DNA from: Trochalopteron elliotii
Taxonomy: Eukaryota; Chordata; Aves; Passeriformes; Leiothrichidae
Length of the DNA: 64,000 nt
Direction of reading: 5' to 3'
Assembly (NCBI GenBank): GCA_024734555.1
Contig: JANPWX010019792.1
Span: 1,386,653 to 1,450,652, forward strand
Part shown: positions 1-11,784 of the stretch, one piece after another
How positions within the stretch are numbered: position 1 is the first letter of the stretch
How the letters are laid out: each line of letters opens with the position of its first letter
Program-made: the position numbers and the translations under genes
The notes under the pieces: generated by a model
Told to the model about the DNA's origin: nothing
Database searches by the model: none
Seen by the model: only the letters and a program-made list of their open reading frames with translations

Positions 1-2001
1 TTACACTACATGCCCTTGTGCATGTTCCATTCCAGCTGTCTTGTAGGCCCCACTGAAAGGCTGAAATAAGATCCCACTGACCCCAGAGGTCAATGTCAGT
101 CAACATATCCCCTGCTTGCTGCTGTCAGGATATGACATTTGAAAAAAAAAAAAACAAACAACCAAACAAATAAACCTGCAGCTTTATAAATATGTCTTTA
201 TTCTGGGAGGATGACAGCCTTATCCATACCCTGGGATTCAGAGATAAGGAAAAAGGGGCTTATGGAAAAGAGGTGTGTGGCAGAGGACACCCCAGCCTAG
301 TCCCTGGCTGGGCTCCTGGCCTGCTGTGCCAGCAGTGCTGAAAGTTTTGTTCAGGTTACACCTCTGTTGTACCCCTCAGAGACTGGAGACCCCTTGTCTC
401 TGAGTGGTGCTCTGCCTATCCCCTTCAGGGGCTGGCCATACAGAACAGAGGGTTGCAGTGTGCCTGATGCTAAACAGGTTGGTTGGTTGAGTTCTCTGGG
501 ATAGCCTGCACCACCTGCACATGCCAGCTCCTCATATCCATCTCTCTCCTTTTTCCTTGGTGGTCCCTTTGGTTTCTGTGATGTAACTTTAAGTTATGAA
601 TCTAAGGAAGTAGTACAGTTCCACAAATTGAATTCAAGAAGGATAAAATGTTGCTGCCCTACTCTCTCTGTTGACACTGAGTGTCCATGATCCATCTCTC
701 TCCTTTTTCCTTGGTGGTCCCTTTGGTTTCTGTGACACTGTAAGGTATAAATCTAAGGAAGCAGTGCAATTCAGCAAATTGAATTCAAGAAGGATAAAAT
801 GTTGCTGCCCTACTCCCTCTGTTGACACTGAGTGTCCTTGATGGTGTGCTAGTGCAATCCCAGGCACCAGCATTTCTACCCCAGCTTTGGAAAGGCCCAC
901 AACAAGGATGGTCTTTCAGTGGTCTGTGGGAAGGAAATGGCAGTGTAATACAGGTCAATTTCATGCTGAATAAAATGTATTTGTTTACCCATTGGAACTG
1001 TTTCAATTAAATTTAATGGATAAATGTGCCATTTAATGGATTTTTTTATTCAGGTTTTATGAAGCATGTCATTATCATGCTTAACTTGCTTAGAAAACTA
1101 GTGTTTTTATTTACATGGCCAGTTACATTTTCCTAGGAATATGCAGAATGAGAATAAACAATCTAGCTCAGTACAACACTTGTTCTTGTCCTTTCACTAT
1201 TTGAATAATCCTTTATAAACCAACACCCTAAAATATTAGATTGTAACAATGTAAGCTGTTATTGTTATTCTCTGTTACAACATCAGTGGTTGCAAATAAA
1301 CATCCTCTGGACACCTGTTTTTGTGACAGCAAAATCTTGTCAAATAGCTTTTGCACGATGCTTGTTTTAAAGCAGCTTGCAACACAGTACACAGTTAAAG
1401 TCAGCACCCAAAGTTAATTTTGACATTCTATACTCAGTGTCTTACCTCTGATGTCTGTACTGTAGCAGAACATTATTAGGTGTCCCAAGGGTTACTACAA
1501 TCCAAATAATACACTTGGTTTTTTATAAATTAAAAAAATAAGCTTTTTATGTCTTCCTGCTGTATTTGGAGCTTCCAGAATGATTCATTTTATAGTAGCA
1601 AGGACAGCACTTGTGGGGTAAGCAAGCTGTGCCACTAGTGAATTGTGGAAAACAGAGGAAAACAAGACAAATCCTTAAAAAAGTACAAAGAAGGGGGCAG
1701 GAATTTTGTGCAGAATCTTCTCGTACCTCGACTTAGTGGAGAGGAATGTAGCCTTTTGCACATCCAATAACTGGGTACTTCTTCATCCTTGTACACATAA
1801 GCTCTGGAAAGCTGTGATATATTTGGGTCCTTTTGTCAGCAAATTGAGTACCTGCAGTTTTTGCAATTTGTTTTTTTGGTGTCATATCCCAGTGGTCTGG
1901 CATCACGCTGTTGTCAGTAATTCATACATGCCAGATTCCCTACAGTTAAATCATACAATGTAGCATTAAAACTCAACCTTCCTCTTTTTTTCTCGTGGCA
2001 G
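1..2001 (+). other. PTCD2: PTCD2 intron 1 (3' part)
   Basis: No coding exon is supported here. The stretch is AT-rich, lacks the GC-rich character of a vertebrate first exon or promoter, and ends in a pyrimidine tract and AG acceptor at 2000-2001. The first exon in the window enters with two bases that complete a split codon, so an upstream exon must exist outside the window. Apart from the tandem duplication at 537-837 I see nothing notable. Confidence 0.7.
537..837. repeat. 154-bp imperfect tandem duplication
   Basis: Two head-to-tail copies, 537-690 and 691-837, both begin TCCATCTCTCTCC and end with GACACTGAGTGTCC. They differ by scattered substitutions and short indels (roughly nine in ten bases agree by eye). 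The unit has no recognisable coding content and is not a transposon end I know. It lies in PTCD2 intron 1. Confidence 0.85.
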
Positions 2002-2094
2002 GGAAGCGGTATCTGCTAACAGAAGAAGATATAAAGCTACAGGAATTTCAGCAGATGAAAGTGGCAATTAGAAATGAGCTTCATGGCAGTAAAG
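2002..2094 (+). CDS. PTCD2: PTCD2 exon 2
   Basis: Acceptor AG at 2000-2001 follows a pyrimidine run, and the donor GT is at 2095. The first two bases complete a codon begun in exon 1; then the frame reads [19 protein letters not shown] and ends HGSK plus one carried base. It matches the human KRYLLT region directly after the targeting peptide. The donor sequence is GTATTG, in which bases from +5 onward belong to an inserted LTR. Confidence 0.92.
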
Positions 2095-2098
2095 GTAT

Positions 2099-2729
2099 TG
2101 TCCTGGGGTGACGTGATTGTATCCCAGTCGCCTCTTGGTTCTGGGAGCTGGGGGAGGGGAGAGGCATGCAGTTTGTTTTTTAGAAACTGTCCTCCACCGA
2201 CTGGCCTTGAGAGTCGAATTCAACACACACAGAGAGTTGTTTTTTTTTCAGTAGTCAGTTAGCTAACATAGATAGCAGCAGGAGGAGACGCTTCGCTCTC
2301 TTTTTTTCCTTCTCCTCCTGTTTTTTTTTCCTTTTTTTCTTTCCTGCTTTTTTTTTCCTTTTTTCGCCTTTCCTTGGAACTGTTAAAAATCTCTCTGGAC
2401 TGAGGACCGGGGGGAGGGCCGTGGGGGCTTGCATCTGGAACCCACCAAGATCTGCACAGCAACGCTCCCCAGCACCAGAGGAACTGAGACAGAGCAACCA
2501 CCTACAGGAGGGACTTCTTTCCTAAATCTGTCATCTCTCCAGAGCAGCATGAAGTTCCTATCATCGGGTATTGTTCAATTTATTGTGCCAGGGAGTGCTT
2601 TGCCTGTTTAATAAACAGGGTTCTCTCCACTTTTCTCCGAGGAGGTTTTTTTTTCCGAACCTGTTGGGGGGAAGGGGAGGGAGTGCCCCCTTAGGAGGTT
2701 TCCTCCCAGATTTGCTCTAAACTACGACA
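2099..2729 (+). mobile_element. Solo LTR inserted at the PTCD2 exon 2 splice donor
   Basis: The 631-bp element begins TGTCCTGGGG and ends ACTACGACA, giving TGTC/GACA inverted ends. It is flanked by a perfect 5-bp duplication GGTAT (2094-2098 and 2730-2734). It carries a long pyrimidine-rich segment (about 2300-2370) and an AATAAA at 2610-2615, so it lies in sense with PTCD2. No gag, pol or env sequence adjoins it: it is a solo LTR. A 5-bp duplication fits ERVL-type integration, and the sequence resembles an LTR common in passerines by recall; the family name is not verified. Confidence 0.93.
2610..2615 (+). promoter_or_regulatory. LTR polyadenylation signal inside PTCD2 intron 2
   Basis: AATAAA lies in the R region of the solo LTR, followed by a T-rich, GT-containing stretch as expected for a retroviral 3' end signal. 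It is in sense with PTCD2, about 515 bases after exon 2, and could end transcripts early if used. Use is inferred, not shown. Confidence 0.6.
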
Positions 2730-2734
2730 GGTAT

Positions 2735-5013
2735 ACATACCATTTATTTCACAGTCACCACTTTAGCATGAATCTTATGAAACAAACAGTCAAAATCATA
2801 TTAATATGACACCAATTGACCTCATTTAAAGAAACAAATTATGTCTTCCTCTTGCACATATTTTGTACTTAACATTGTTGGAAGATCTGAGGCTTTGTAG
2901 AATGCAATGTAGTATTAGTTATGCTGTGTTGAGAAGCTTTCATGTATAAAAGGTGTTTACATAAATGACTGAAATGTTTGTGCCCTCACTTTTCCAACTT
3001 TGTTCGACAGTCTAATACAAAAAACTGTGTCTACAAATCTTGCTCCAAGTATAATATCATCCCAGAAAGTTAATACGAAGCTACGTAGTTACCTTACTAT
3101 CCAGAAAAAGGCTTTCACAGTAATTTTTTTTTTAAAAATCTGCTTCCCAAATTTTATTAGCATATTTTTTTAGGGGTTTTTTTTTTGCCTGATGTGAGTT
3201 CTGAGTTTTACACCCCATTCCAAATGATATATGCTACTCAGAATATGAAAAACAAATTAATGTTTTTCAAATTAATGTAGGACCAGGATCAGTGGATTTT
3301 TTTCTGATTTTGTCATGCTGTTTAAAATGTATACCACTTCCTTTCTTTAAGAAACATAAATATGAACATAAAGCTGCCCTTAATTATTTAAGGAAAGCAA
3401 GGTAAAACTCCTAGTTTATCATGCGTGGGTGTGCTAGTGGTACAATTTGACAACTGTTCCAAAGGTTGTAGTTAATTTTAAGACAAGAAGAGACAAATAA
3501 TCAGATCTAGTTTTATGTAAATCACTCTTCTGGGACAGAGAGGGTAGTAAAATCATCCTGATGTTTTTTCTGTTTTAAGTAGAATTTACATTGTGCAGTT
3601 GTAAGTCATAATATCGTTACATTTTGCTGGGATAATGATACACTCATATTGTAGTTTATTAATCCTGAACTTGAGAAACATTGAATTTGCTGCTGTGGGT
3701 CAATCATTCCTACTAAAGCAGGTTAGTAGAAGCCAAATATTTTGCTTTCTATATCACAGTTGACCTTCTGGTTTTGTGGAAACTGTATCCTTTGAAAACT
3801 AGTGAAAATGTTGTTCCAAACACCTATTTGTCTGTATGTGTGCACTGTTTCTGGATTGAGTCTTTAATGTTATACTTGAAAGGAGAAAAGGAGTGATTAT
3901 GGCTGGTAACAAACTTGATTTAGAAAGTTTAGGGAAAAGCAGTAATAACTGTTATACAGAATATAAAAATAACTATTATTTGTTGTTGTTATAAGGCAAG
4001 TATTAACTACAATTATTTTATAGTAGTTACAGTAGTTATACTATTAGCTACAACAGTTAGTTAGAATAATGTAAGTACAGATCAGACCCCAAATATTTTT
4101 GAAATTTCTGCACAGCTTTGAACACATCACAACTATTGAATATGCATACTTGTACATAGGCATTCATCTGGCTTCACAGGCTTCTATTCTGCGCCTCAGT
4201 CTCGAGTAAGGACTTGTATTTGCATGTTGCAACAGATTTATATTAAGTAACTGTTCTCTGGGGTGCCTACTTTGCACCTCTTGTGCAGGTTACTACCTTG
4301 GGAAGAGCAGTGACCCAGCAATTGCTACAAAAAAGTTAATTTTTTTTTTTTAATTTCCCAAGGTGGTGGCAGCACCATGAGAGGAATGGAGCTGCCAGGT
4401 GGTCTGTGTGATTTTAATCTTGTGTATATCTGAGTCAGAGAAATTGAAATTGCAAGCTGAAGGACCAGTCTTTGTGCTTGCTTTGTCACAGGAAAATGTG
4501 CTGGATGGAGAACCCTCTCTTTTGGAGCAGAAGGGTAGCAACTCCACGTTTATGGCTATTTAAAGAAATAGGTAGATTATGTATGAAAGTCTTTGTGTGT
4601 TCATCAGCTGTAAAGAAATTTAAGCCTTCTGTATGAACAGTATTGAGTAGTAGTTCTTATGGTCAGTTGAATGCTGGGTGGAAATGGTTTTGTGGCTTGC
4701 TTGCTTTTTAGAAAAAGAACATCACATGTCACAAAACTTTGTCCCCTGTTAAAACTTTTGCATTACCTTGTATGCTCCATAACATATATAGTAAAATTAA
4801 GTTCACAGTAAACATCTCTTTGGTTTTCTAAGTCTGACATGACTTCATGGGGACACATTGGCATGCTTGTCTGTTAGAAGTTTTATGCAATTTTTCTTGG
4901 TGAAAAAAAAAAGAGTTCTGCTTCATTGACACTCTCCATGTTTCAGGTACCAGGTATGAAACTCAGGTAATGGAATTGCCTGTAGACTGCTTCTGTATGT
5001 GTTTTATTTTCAG
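2735..5013 (+). other. PTCD2: PTCD2 intron 2, unique part
   Basis: AT-rich intronic sequence between the LTR and exon 3. No further exon, RNA gene or clear repeat family was recognised. Confidence 0.6.
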
Positions 5014-5143
5014 ATCAATATTTTAAAAATATTAAAGAAAAACTAAGGAAAAATGGAATAATTTGCAAAAACGAATTAAAAAATTTGCTGCATTTATGTC
5101 AGACTTCATCTGATGTGGAACTAGCCAGAGAAGTGATTTACAG
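5014..5143 (+). CDS. PTCD2: PTCD2 exon 3
   Basis: Acceptor TTTTCAG precedes 5014 and the donor is GTATTT at 5144. With one carried base the frame opens DQYFKNIKEKLRKNG and runs to ARE-VIY, ending with two bases of an Arg codon. It corresponds to the human segment with LLHLCES. No frame disruption. Confidence 0.94.
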
Positions 5144-5934
5144 GTATTTTTAACAATCCAGGTAACAGTCTTTTCTGTCTTTATCTTTTTGCTTTTATTG
5201 CATCATCCCAGGTTATGTCTGCAGTTGAGGTCTTGCCCTAATTCAGTTGCAATATGCATAATTAATCCCTTAATTTAAGGCTGTATTTTTATTTAAATGC
5301 TTTGGATCTTCCAATCCTTTAGAGACTCTTGGGTCGAAGGAGAGTTAAACTATGGGAACAAAGTAGTGTCCTGTGGAATGGTGAACCAGAGAGAAAAATT
5401 ACCCCACAGCTGTGAGGCAGAGGTGTTCTGGAGCCTTCCAGCCAAGACATGCCTGGTTATAAACTGGCCTGCAACCAGTAGTCAATAGCAGGAGGTTTTG
5501 TGAATGGAAACTTTCCCAGCAAATACAATATGGGAACTATACAGAAAAAAGTCAAATGCTTTATCTTTTTGTTGAGGTATTTTAGCAGGTAATGCTACTA
5601 AAATAAACTGCTGGAATTTCCTTTGCTGTTGCTCTATGAATAGAAGGTGAAGTAGCTCAGAATTTTCAAGGCAGAGGCCTATTCTATTATTTATCCAATG
5701 AAGATTACTTTGTTGGTAATAAAAGAGATTATTTGTTACCAGTTAATTTATTTGTTTGATCAAAACAATAATTTTCCTCAAAATTAATTTCCTGTTATCT
5801 ATATATCTTTGGCTGGTGCAGCTAGGAAAGTGTACCTCTGTCATTGCACCTGCAGATCTTGCTGTCTATTTAAAGATGCTCTCTCTTGGCAAATTCCATG
5901 CCTTGTGTGATTAATTTTTTAATCTTTCCCACAG
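5144..5934 (+). other. PTCD2: PTCD2 intron 3
   Basis: A 791-bp intron with GT at 5144 and CACAG ending at 5934. No other feature recognised. Confidence 0.6.
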
Positions 5935-6052
5935 GTACCATGAACAGAATGGAATCAGAGCCTTACATAATTTTAAATTTGGGCCACTTTTTATGAGGCT
6001 GTGTTACGAGCTAGACCTTGAAAGACCAGCAATAGAACTTATCAAGGATCAG
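5935..6052 (+). CDS. PTCD2: PTCD2 exon 4
   Basis: Acceptor CCCACAG ends at 5934 and the donor GTAATT starts at 6053. It encodes [15 protein letters not shown] followed by [20 protein letters not shown], the best-conserved stretch of the protein, and ends in phase 0. The [14 protein letters not shown] block is shared with recalled human PTCD2 almost residue for residue and is helical in character, as expected for PPR repeats. Confidence 0.95.
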
Positions 6053-7420
6053 GTAATTCCCCTATATATATTGAAAAAATTGTTATAATTATTGGTCAAA
6101 TATGAGTAATGGTATGCTACACATGAGCCTTGCATGAGCTGATAGACTTGAAGATGTGTTGCAGTAACAAAGATGTCTATGACATTAATGTAAGTGTGTA
6201 GATTACATGGGTTTTATTTTAGCACAATAATTAAAAGGAAATCAAATGATAGTTTGATTGGTAACTTTATTTCTGTATGATTGCATCATTTGAATAAAAA
6301 TTAAATAAAAAGTATTAGTGAAAGAATAATTATTTAAATGAATACAGCTGATGCATGTTTTCCTGCATCCTGTGTTGCATTAAATCCTTCTTGGAAGTGA
6401 GCACTTGAGAGTTTTTCTTTGGTGGTCCTCTGAAATTCCTTGGATTACTTGCACCAATGCTTTCACCATGTTGCTCTGTACTTCAGTCTCTTTCTGAACC
6501 CATAAAGAGGTGCTATGATACTCATCAGCTCAGAAACTTTGGCCATTTTAGTGCTGAAGAAGCTGAAGAATTTATTTTTGAATGTCTCTAAAATTCTGTG
6601 TGCACTACTATGGCAAAATAGTAATCAGGTCCAGTGTGTGCAGTAGTGCTGTGACTTCAAAAATCTCTGGAAGACAGTGAAAATCTCACTGATATTAATT
6701 CATTAAGGCATGAGATATGTCTAGCCAGAAACAAGAGAAGTCTTGCTGCTATTCTTAGAGTTAGGCATGTGTAAGAAAGAGTAGTTTCTATTGCAGTTTC
6801 TATTTCAGTTTTTTTCAATTTGGATCTGCATCATTAAGACAGGAGCTGCTGTACTTTAGTAGTACATAGTATCTGTTGGATAGAAAGGTACAGTAACACT
6901 TCTCCAGATTCTGCTGCAGAAACTCAATACCTCTGATATTTTATTTATATATTCCCAATACACAGAGTGGTTGAAGTGAAACATAAAATTTAATTCCTCT
7001 CTCTTCTGTTACTCTTACCATCATCACTCAATGATCACTTGTGCTGATCATTTGATATTGTGATTAGCAAAAAATTCGTTCAATTTCATGGTGGCATTGC
7101 TTTACCCCAAACATATTGTTCATCAACTGCAAGTTGTCACTGACTTCTGCTTCCATTGATGTAGAGGTCATTAAGAAAAAAATGATAGTGGGACTCTCTG
7201 GGAAATTTCTGTTTAGTTCTAGTAAGCTTTTGACCATAAAGAGTCACTGGTATTTTAGATGTCATTTGACAGAGAGACAGAGAGTCAGGGAACCCAGAGA
7301 GTTAAATGCTGAACTTGTAAAGATGAAACTTATTCCAGTAGGAAGACATGCTAAATGCTGTGCACAGTAAGAGTCTTCACTGTCCTGACTTCTTTTATGC
7401 TTGTTCCATTTCCTCTCCAG
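6053..7420 (+). other. PTCD2: PTCD2 intron 4
   Basis: 1.4 kb of AT-rich intron ending in a CCTCTCCAG acceptor. No other gene or repeat was recognised. Confidence 0.6.
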
Positions 7421-7499
7421 AGTTTGCATGGTTTTTTCTCAGACAGTACATCATTCCATATTTTGATGACCATGTTGTTTAAAAAGGGCCATTTTGAAA
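7421..7499 (+). CDS. PTCD2: PTCD2 exon 5
   Basis: Acceptor CTCTCCAG ends at 7420 and the donor GTAAGT starts at 7500. Phase 0 entry reads SLHGFFSDSTSFHILMTMLF then KKGHFE plus one base of a Ser codon. The SDSTSF-ILM motif matches the human protein and forms the start of a PPR-like helix pair. Confidence 0.94.
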
Positions 7500-7569
7500 G
7501 TAAGTACTGTATTTCTAAAGCCAATTAATTTTGGGGAGGATGCTTCTCACTGTAAGGGGGATGTGGGGA

Positions 7570-7631
7570 TGTGTGTGTATATATATATATATATATATTT
7601 GTCTGTGTGTATATATATATATATATATATT
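7570..7631. repeat. Paired (TG)n(TA)n microsatellites
   Basis: A short GT run grades into a TA run, then after a TTTGTC interruption a second GT run grades into a second TA run. The tract lies in the PTCD2 intron directly after exon 5. Confidence 0.9.
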
Positions 7632-8661
7632 TGCTGATTGGCTATGGTTTTAGATGGCCAAACATCATGTAAATATCTGTAGATGTGAATGAGTTGCACT
7701 GTAGTGTGTAATAAAAATGGAAGGGTCTGTTTGTTTCATACCTCCCACAGAATTCTTGCCATTCAATTTCCACAGAACTGTTGTTACCCAAGACAGTTTT
7801 TCCCCCAAACCCTCTTCGTTAAAGTGTTACTTTTCTTTGCTTCATAATTTCCCATAGCATTTTTTCTTCTCTATTCAAAAAATCTGGTTTATGTGAGCTT
7901 TGGCATGTTAATTTCCTCAACAGTTTTTTTCTCCATTCTGCATTTGTGTCAGAGCAAAGAAGAGTCCCTTTTTTCCAAAACCAGACTATATTCTTCTCTT
8001 GGTTTGTCTTACTTGTGTCCTTACACAGAGTGGCTACTGCAATATAGAAGTTCAATGCTTCAAATCAGTTTGGCCCTTTGTGAAGGAGAAATCATCTGAC
8101 CTAACTTAAAAGACTTTCCATGAGAAAACCCTAAAGCTTTTCAAGCAAATCCCCTTATTTGATATTTGTTGAACACATAATGGCTGGTCTCTTAACATTT
8201 GGCAAATTTAAGTCCAGCAGTTGTCCTGAAAGTTGAGACTGAGCCACTGTAAAAGAAACCTGGATCAGCCCCTAAATGCATCATTGTGGAATGGACCATG
8301 TGAGTTGATGAGGAGATACTGTGTAGTTTGCCTACAGTGGTAGAAGGTTTCTGGCCAGTTAGGAACTATGAGGGTGGCTTTGTCAAGTATATAGCATTTA
8401 GTTTTGGATTTTCATATAAAAATAATAGAAGAATAAGGCCATGTGCTAGTGTAAACTGAAAACCTCCTTGCTAAGTTGAAAGAGATCCAAATGACCCTGC
8501 GTTAAACTTTCTGAAGTTTTCAAATAACAGATTTCAGTTTACATTCATATTTTAAAATAAACTTGTCAAACTCATACCTTATTGAATTGTTTCTTCTTTT
8601 CAGTTATGAGAGGTACAGCCTTAAATTTATGAAGTGAGTAACACTAATATATTTTTGATAG
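7632..8661 (+). other. PTCD2: PTCD2 intron 5, remainder
   Basis: Unique AT-rich intron ending in a weak acceptor (TTTTTGATAG). No further feature is supported. Confidence 0.55.
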
Positions 8662-8753
8662 GTGCTTTGGAAGTTCTGGTAGAAATGAAAAAACAAGGGA
8701 TACCTTTCAACAAAGAAACCTATCTACTTGCAGTTGCAATATGCTATAAATTG
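8662..8753 (+). CDS. PTCD2: PTCD2 exon 6
   Basis: Acceptor TTTTTGATAG ends at 8661 and the donor GTAAGT starts at 8754. With the carried base it reads [20 protein letters not shown] then [11 protein letters not shown], ending in phase 0. The SAL-VL-EMK pattern followed by TY-LA-AICYKL is a recognisable PPR unit and aligns with human PTCD2 without gaps. Confidence 0.95.
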
Positions 8754-11670
8754 GTAAGTATTATGAATGTAGAAGTGTTTGAAATGCCTTCTCTATCTCT
8801 TCCTTTTTTTGGATTTTAAATTTTGGATTTTGTTTGGGTTTCTGTATTTTCCTTGTCATGATTTTGTACTAGTGCAAGTACTTTAAACATGTATAAGTCC
8901 TAAAGTGCTTCATTGTGCTTGATATCATGCATATACATCTTTTCCCATACAAACTGATGTCACAAAGCAAATCTCTAGAAAGTTGCATGGACATGAGCTT
9001 TAAGGAACAAATTTAGTACAGCCTTTGATTACCTTGGAGTGTTTTTTCTCTGTGATATTTGAATCTCTTCAGACAATACTCTGTGCTTCATCCTCAGTAT
9101 TGGTTTTATAGTCTCATTTCCTTAAGGCATGTACATGATAAGTTCTGTTTGCCAGACATCCCCCATCCATTTCTCCTCTCCACCTACAAGCAGTCTTGAA
9201 CCATTTCTGTAATTGTACACAAATTGACAAGGAGTTGTAATCTGTTCCCTACATGCCTGATGAGAATGGCAGCTGAATGGAGAAGAGAAACATAAATGAA
9301 TGCCTTTAGATAAACAGGAAGCTCCTTCAGCTTAGCTGTATGTTTAGCTCAAATAAAAAGAGGATGAGCATAGTAAGGAACTAGATAGAATACATCAGTT
9401 CTATGAGTGTTTTCTTAGAACTGTTTCCCTTTCATAGCAAAGTGAGATCCCAGAACTTTTTTATCTTGATCTTCTTCTCCAGATTTGAGTCACTTCTGCA
9501 GTTTCGAATTTTAATGTGAACCTTTCCCAAACTCATTTGGAAACTCTTCTTCTGTTTCCTCATCTTTTATAAAGACACTAGCTGGGGAAAAAAAAATATA
9601 TCATTAGACTAAACTTCCTCAGGTTTCTCCGTTAACCATACAATGAAACTGAGTGCATATGTGATAACCAGGAGTTATCCTAAAATGGTACCTCAGCAGT
9701 AGTTTATGTGTTTTTTCTGAAATTCTCAGTTCTAATGAATTAAGCTGCCTTTAGGTCTGCTGTAGCTTCTTTCCTAAAATCTTTGCAGGTTTTTTTTATG
9801 TGGCCTGCAGTTAGGACATTAAGATCCAAGAGATCCAAGGCATGTGCAGCAGGAATAGGTTCCCTACTTCTGGCCCTACATATGTTTTCAATAAAGAATA
9901 CTGCTCATTATTACTATTGACAAAAAGAGAGGGGGAGATGATTCTACACTGTCACCTGCTTGGGTTGAATAGTCACAACAAAATTGTGGGACTTTTTCAC
10001 TAAAAAATATAGGTTAAATACTATTAGTGGGGGAATAAGCTGTAGTAACCCTTTATGCACTAAAGAGGATTAGGTGAAGCTCTTTTAAAAGCTTAATCTG
10101 TTGACTCATCTCTTAGGAGGAGGAGGAGAAAACGTGAAGCTCAAACTTGCTTTTCCTCGTGATGCAAAATAAGACATGTCAGAAAAAATCTTGAAGTATC
10201 TTCAAGATGCAGTACTCAAATAATAGAAATAATGGTACTGGTAGCATCAAAAGCTTTGCTGGATTTTTACCATTCTTGGTTTCTTTTGAATAACCTTGCC
10301 AGAGACCAGTGCAGAAAAATGTACAAAGCTTAAAGCTCAGATTATTTCCAGTGGATAAACAAAGGAATTAATGTTTAATCTTTGCACAGAGGTATTTTTG
10401 AGGTCAACTCTAAAACACTTCTGGGATGGTTTAAGTCACTGTAAGGCACTGCCATACTCTGAGGTCTTTCTTTTAGTGCAGAAAAGAGCTATAGGCCTTT
10501 TGATGATAACAAAGTACTTATGTAATAATATTCAATCTTCTGGTGGTCAAAATGTGTCTAAATTTTCAAGGAACCATATTTTAAACCATATTTTGCAGGA
10601 ATGAGACTTTGAATGCTAGGAACAGAAATCAGCACCAAATCTGAGGATTCTTATCCATATTGGTGGTACCAATTGTTACAAAACCTTCCTGCTGCCAGTC
10701 TTTAGGTTTGACAGATATTATTTTGTTTGGGGTGCAGTCAGTTCCACTTGTAATTTCCAGTGTTAGCAGCATTGGTTTGGAGAGTTGATAGTTTGAGAGG
10801 TAGCACACAGCTGAACTCATTGCCTTTTACTATGGCCTGTTGAAAATTCCCAACAATAATGGAAGCCTTCTGTGTTGGAAAAAGGCAAATGTCTAAGCTG
10901 TAATATTAGAATGTATACTTTGGAAACACTTTTCAAGAATTCATCCTTAAGAGAGGCTAAAAATAGCTGAATGTTCAAATTCACATGTACACAGATTTCT
11001 TTAATGGAATGGTACTTAATAGTTCAAAGCTTAGAAAATGTTGATTTTCAGTAACTACCTAAAGTAGCTTTTACAATAAAGTAACAACAAAAATTAATCT
11101 TCCTTCCTGATTTAGAAATTATTTGGAAGGGAAAATGAAAATGTCTCTTTGTTTAGTATACTGCTGGGACTGTTTCATCTGTTGCAGAAGCCCAAGTGTA
11201 GTTGCAGCAAGGTGTAGTTGTTAAAATAATAGTTAAATAAGTTATTTATATATATAAAAAAGAATATATATATATCTTTTATATATATACATTATATATA
11301 GATACACATTAAATATACTATATTTTAATATATATACACATTATTTATCTTGTATTTTTATATATACATTATATATATATTTATATATACATGCACACGT
11401 ATATACATATATATGTGTGTGTATATATATATATATAATGTTAAAGTTTATATAAGTTATTTTTACCCTCCTGTGACCTCTATCACTTCAAATATCATAT
11501 TTTGCTGTTGTGTTTCTCAAAAAGTGCTGCTTGCTTGGGTTCAGATACATGCCCTTGTGACTGTACAGCATGTTGACTTCTGAATACCTTCTGAATATGA
11601 TTGCAGGTGCTTATAGTCCTTTCAGGTAACCAGAATAACAAGCACAACTTCCTCTGGTATTTCTGTGCAG
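8754..11670 (+). other. PTCD2: PTCD2 intron 6
   Basis: 2.9-kb intron, AT-rich. Apart from the TA-rich tract at 11241-11440 nothing was recognised. Confidence 0.55.
11241..11440. repeat. TA-rich low-complexity tract
   Basis: About 200 bases of near-continuous (TA)n with short GT/CA interruptions, in the PTCD2 intron upstream of exon 7. Open frames through it are compositional only. Confidence 0.9.
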
Positions 11671-11784
11671 GGCAACCCAGAGTCTTCCAAAATCTCTGCG
11701 AGGCTGCTTGAAGAGGCACAGCTGAAAGGTGACACGTTACCACTGCGAGCATACTGCTTTGCAGTGGCAACTGCTCTCAAGCAG
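11671..11784 (+). CDS. PTCD2: PTCD2 exon 7
   Basis: Acceptor TTCTGTGCAG ends at 11670 and the donor GTACAG starts at 11785. It is 38 whole codons, phase 0 at both ends: GNPESSKISARLLEEAQLKG, then DTLPLRAYCFAVATALKQ. The human counterpart has the same EEA-LKGE and RA-CFAVALALNQ pattern. Confidence 0.95.

Noticed and set aside
1..2001. Search for PTCD2 exon 1 or its promoter
   Set aside because: No GC-rich stretch or targeting-peptide-like frame ending in the correct phase was found.
7570..11440. Regularly spaced repeats resembling an array
   Set aside because: They are simple TA/TG microsatellites, and CRISPR arrays are not expected in a vertebrate genome.
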